A DNA stretch of 6,968 nt, from the NCBI GenBank assembly GCA_047615875.1, contig JBLHGU010000262.1, positions 1-6,968 of the forward strand, read 5' to 3'. Position numbers and translations under genes: made by a program. Below, one piece after another: positions 6,570-6,968 of the stretch (position 1 is the stretch's first letter; every line of letters starts with the position of its first letter). The DNA comes from JBLHGU01 sp047615875. Its GTDB lineage: Bacteria > Pseudomonadota > Gammaproteobacteria > Arenicellales > CAJQKF01. The notes under the pieces are model-generated. The model had not been told where the DNA came from, searched no databases, and saw nothing but the letters and a program-made list of their open reading frames with translations.

Positions 6570-6697
6570 GGGTTTGAAATCACATGGCGAGGGGGTCGCG
6601 AATTCTAATAGATTCTACGGCTGTAAACTACACTTTCTCCTCATCTCAAAATTACAGAATGCGTTCTTCTGATAACAAAAATAGCCGGAATCAATGC

Positions 6698-6726
6698 GGA
6701 AGTAAAATACTTCCCTTCAAGGAAGT
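6698..6726. repeat. Three-arm overlapping inverted repeat ahead of gltX
   Basis: GGAAGTA-AAA-TACTTCC (6698–6714) is a perfect 17-base palindrome. Its right arm ACTTCC (6709–6714) also pairs with a third arm, GGAAGT (6721–6726), across six bases. The middle arm can therefore pair with either neighbour but not both. It lies about 130–157 bases upstream of the gltX start. It could be a pair of overlapping protein sites or, if transcribed, an alternating RNA structure. Confidence 0.5.
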
Positions 6727-6861
6727 TACTCAGGCCTTTAAACAATCTCAGAAATCGAACCTAGCTGACTGGGTATGAATTAAATTCCCAATTACTTTTC
6801 GGAACACGAGAAATCTCCAAATTAGTAAGAATTTATGAAAATTTGTAAGTAATTTTTGGAA

Positions 6862-6903
6862 CAATTTAGTCTGTTAAATTGGTACGAAATATTGGACCAA
6901 TAT
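6862..6903. repeat. Two consecutive palindromes near the right edge
   Basis: CAATTTA (6862–6868) and TAAATTG (6875–6881) form 7-base arms around six bases. Seven bases further on, ATATTGG-A-CCAATAT (6889–6903) is a perfect 15-base palindrome. Both share an ATTGG/CCAAT-like core in AT-rich DNA. They may be operators for gltX or for a gene beyond the edge. In such AT-rich sequence, chance palindromes are common. Confidence 0.35.
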
Positions 6904-6968
6904 CCCAATAAACATTTCTACCCCTCTTTCTTGGGTTAGACTTATTACGCCGACTACTATGGTATACG

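Larger units (their letters stand above)
6570..6968. other. AT-rich non-coding region upstream of gltX
   Basis: About 400 bases precede gltX without a convincing gene. A 64-codon open frame on the + strand (6584–6778) has no recognisable motif or ribosome site and lies antisense to the gltX leader, so it is not called. TTTACA (complement of 6622–6627) and TAGAAT (complement of 6602–6607) look like −35 and −10 elements for gltX, but their 14-base spacing is too short to accept. The region holds the inverted repeats at 6698–6726 and 6862–6903. The right end may include the promoter region of a gene beyond the window. Confidence 0.5.

Noticed and set aside
6584..6778. 64-codon + strand open frame beside gltX
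   Set aside because: It has no motif, no ribosome-binding site and a low-complexity Ser/Asn-rich product, and it overlaps the gltX leader on the other strand.

Overview
The window looks like chromosomal DNA from a gammaproteobacterium of moderate GC content. This is inferred from three things: a gltX–tRNA-Ala–tRNA-Glu unit, E. coli-like GluRS and tRNA sequences, and a site close to the gammaproteobacterial CRP consensus. No sequence search was possible, so the genus is left open. There is no CRISPR array, insertion sequence, prophage or recognisable defence locus.

Left part (1–1901, + strand): about 430 bases without a convincing gene end in a good extended −10 promoter. This reads into a TauD/TfdA-type Fe(II)/2-oxoglutarate dioxygenase (428–1333) and then a secreted YHS-domain protein (1422–1901). 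The two may be co-transcribed. Middle (1910–3790, − strand, convergent, 8 bases from the YHS gene): a membrane-anchored class III adenylate cyclase with a complete catalytic residue set, one transmembrane helix, a TolB/FlgO-like domain and C-terminal TPR repeats. A CRP-like palindrome lies 20 bases upstream of its start codon, suggesting cAMP feedback on the gene.

4088–4797 (+ strand): a decayed ANL-superfamily (AMP-dependent synthetase/ligase) gene. The first ~79 residues and the last ~155 are still readable, but the central adenylate-forming core has been deleted, the two parts are in different frames, and a TGA sits where the arginine after the NGK motif is expected.

Right part (− strand): gltX (5154–6569), then tRNA-Ala(GGC) and tRNA-Glu(UUC) only two bases apart, then a clear Rho-independent terminator (4928–4951). 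This unit couples glutamyl-tRNA synthetase to one of its own substrate tRNAs. The ~400 bases upstream of gltX are AT-rich and hold several inverted repeats, including a three-arm set that could form two mutually exclusive hairpins.

The window is mostly ordinary. I see no convincing new multi-gene system. The points most worth checking are the CRP-like site at the cyclase gene, the alternative hairpins ahead of gltX, and the clean internal deletion in the ANL relic.
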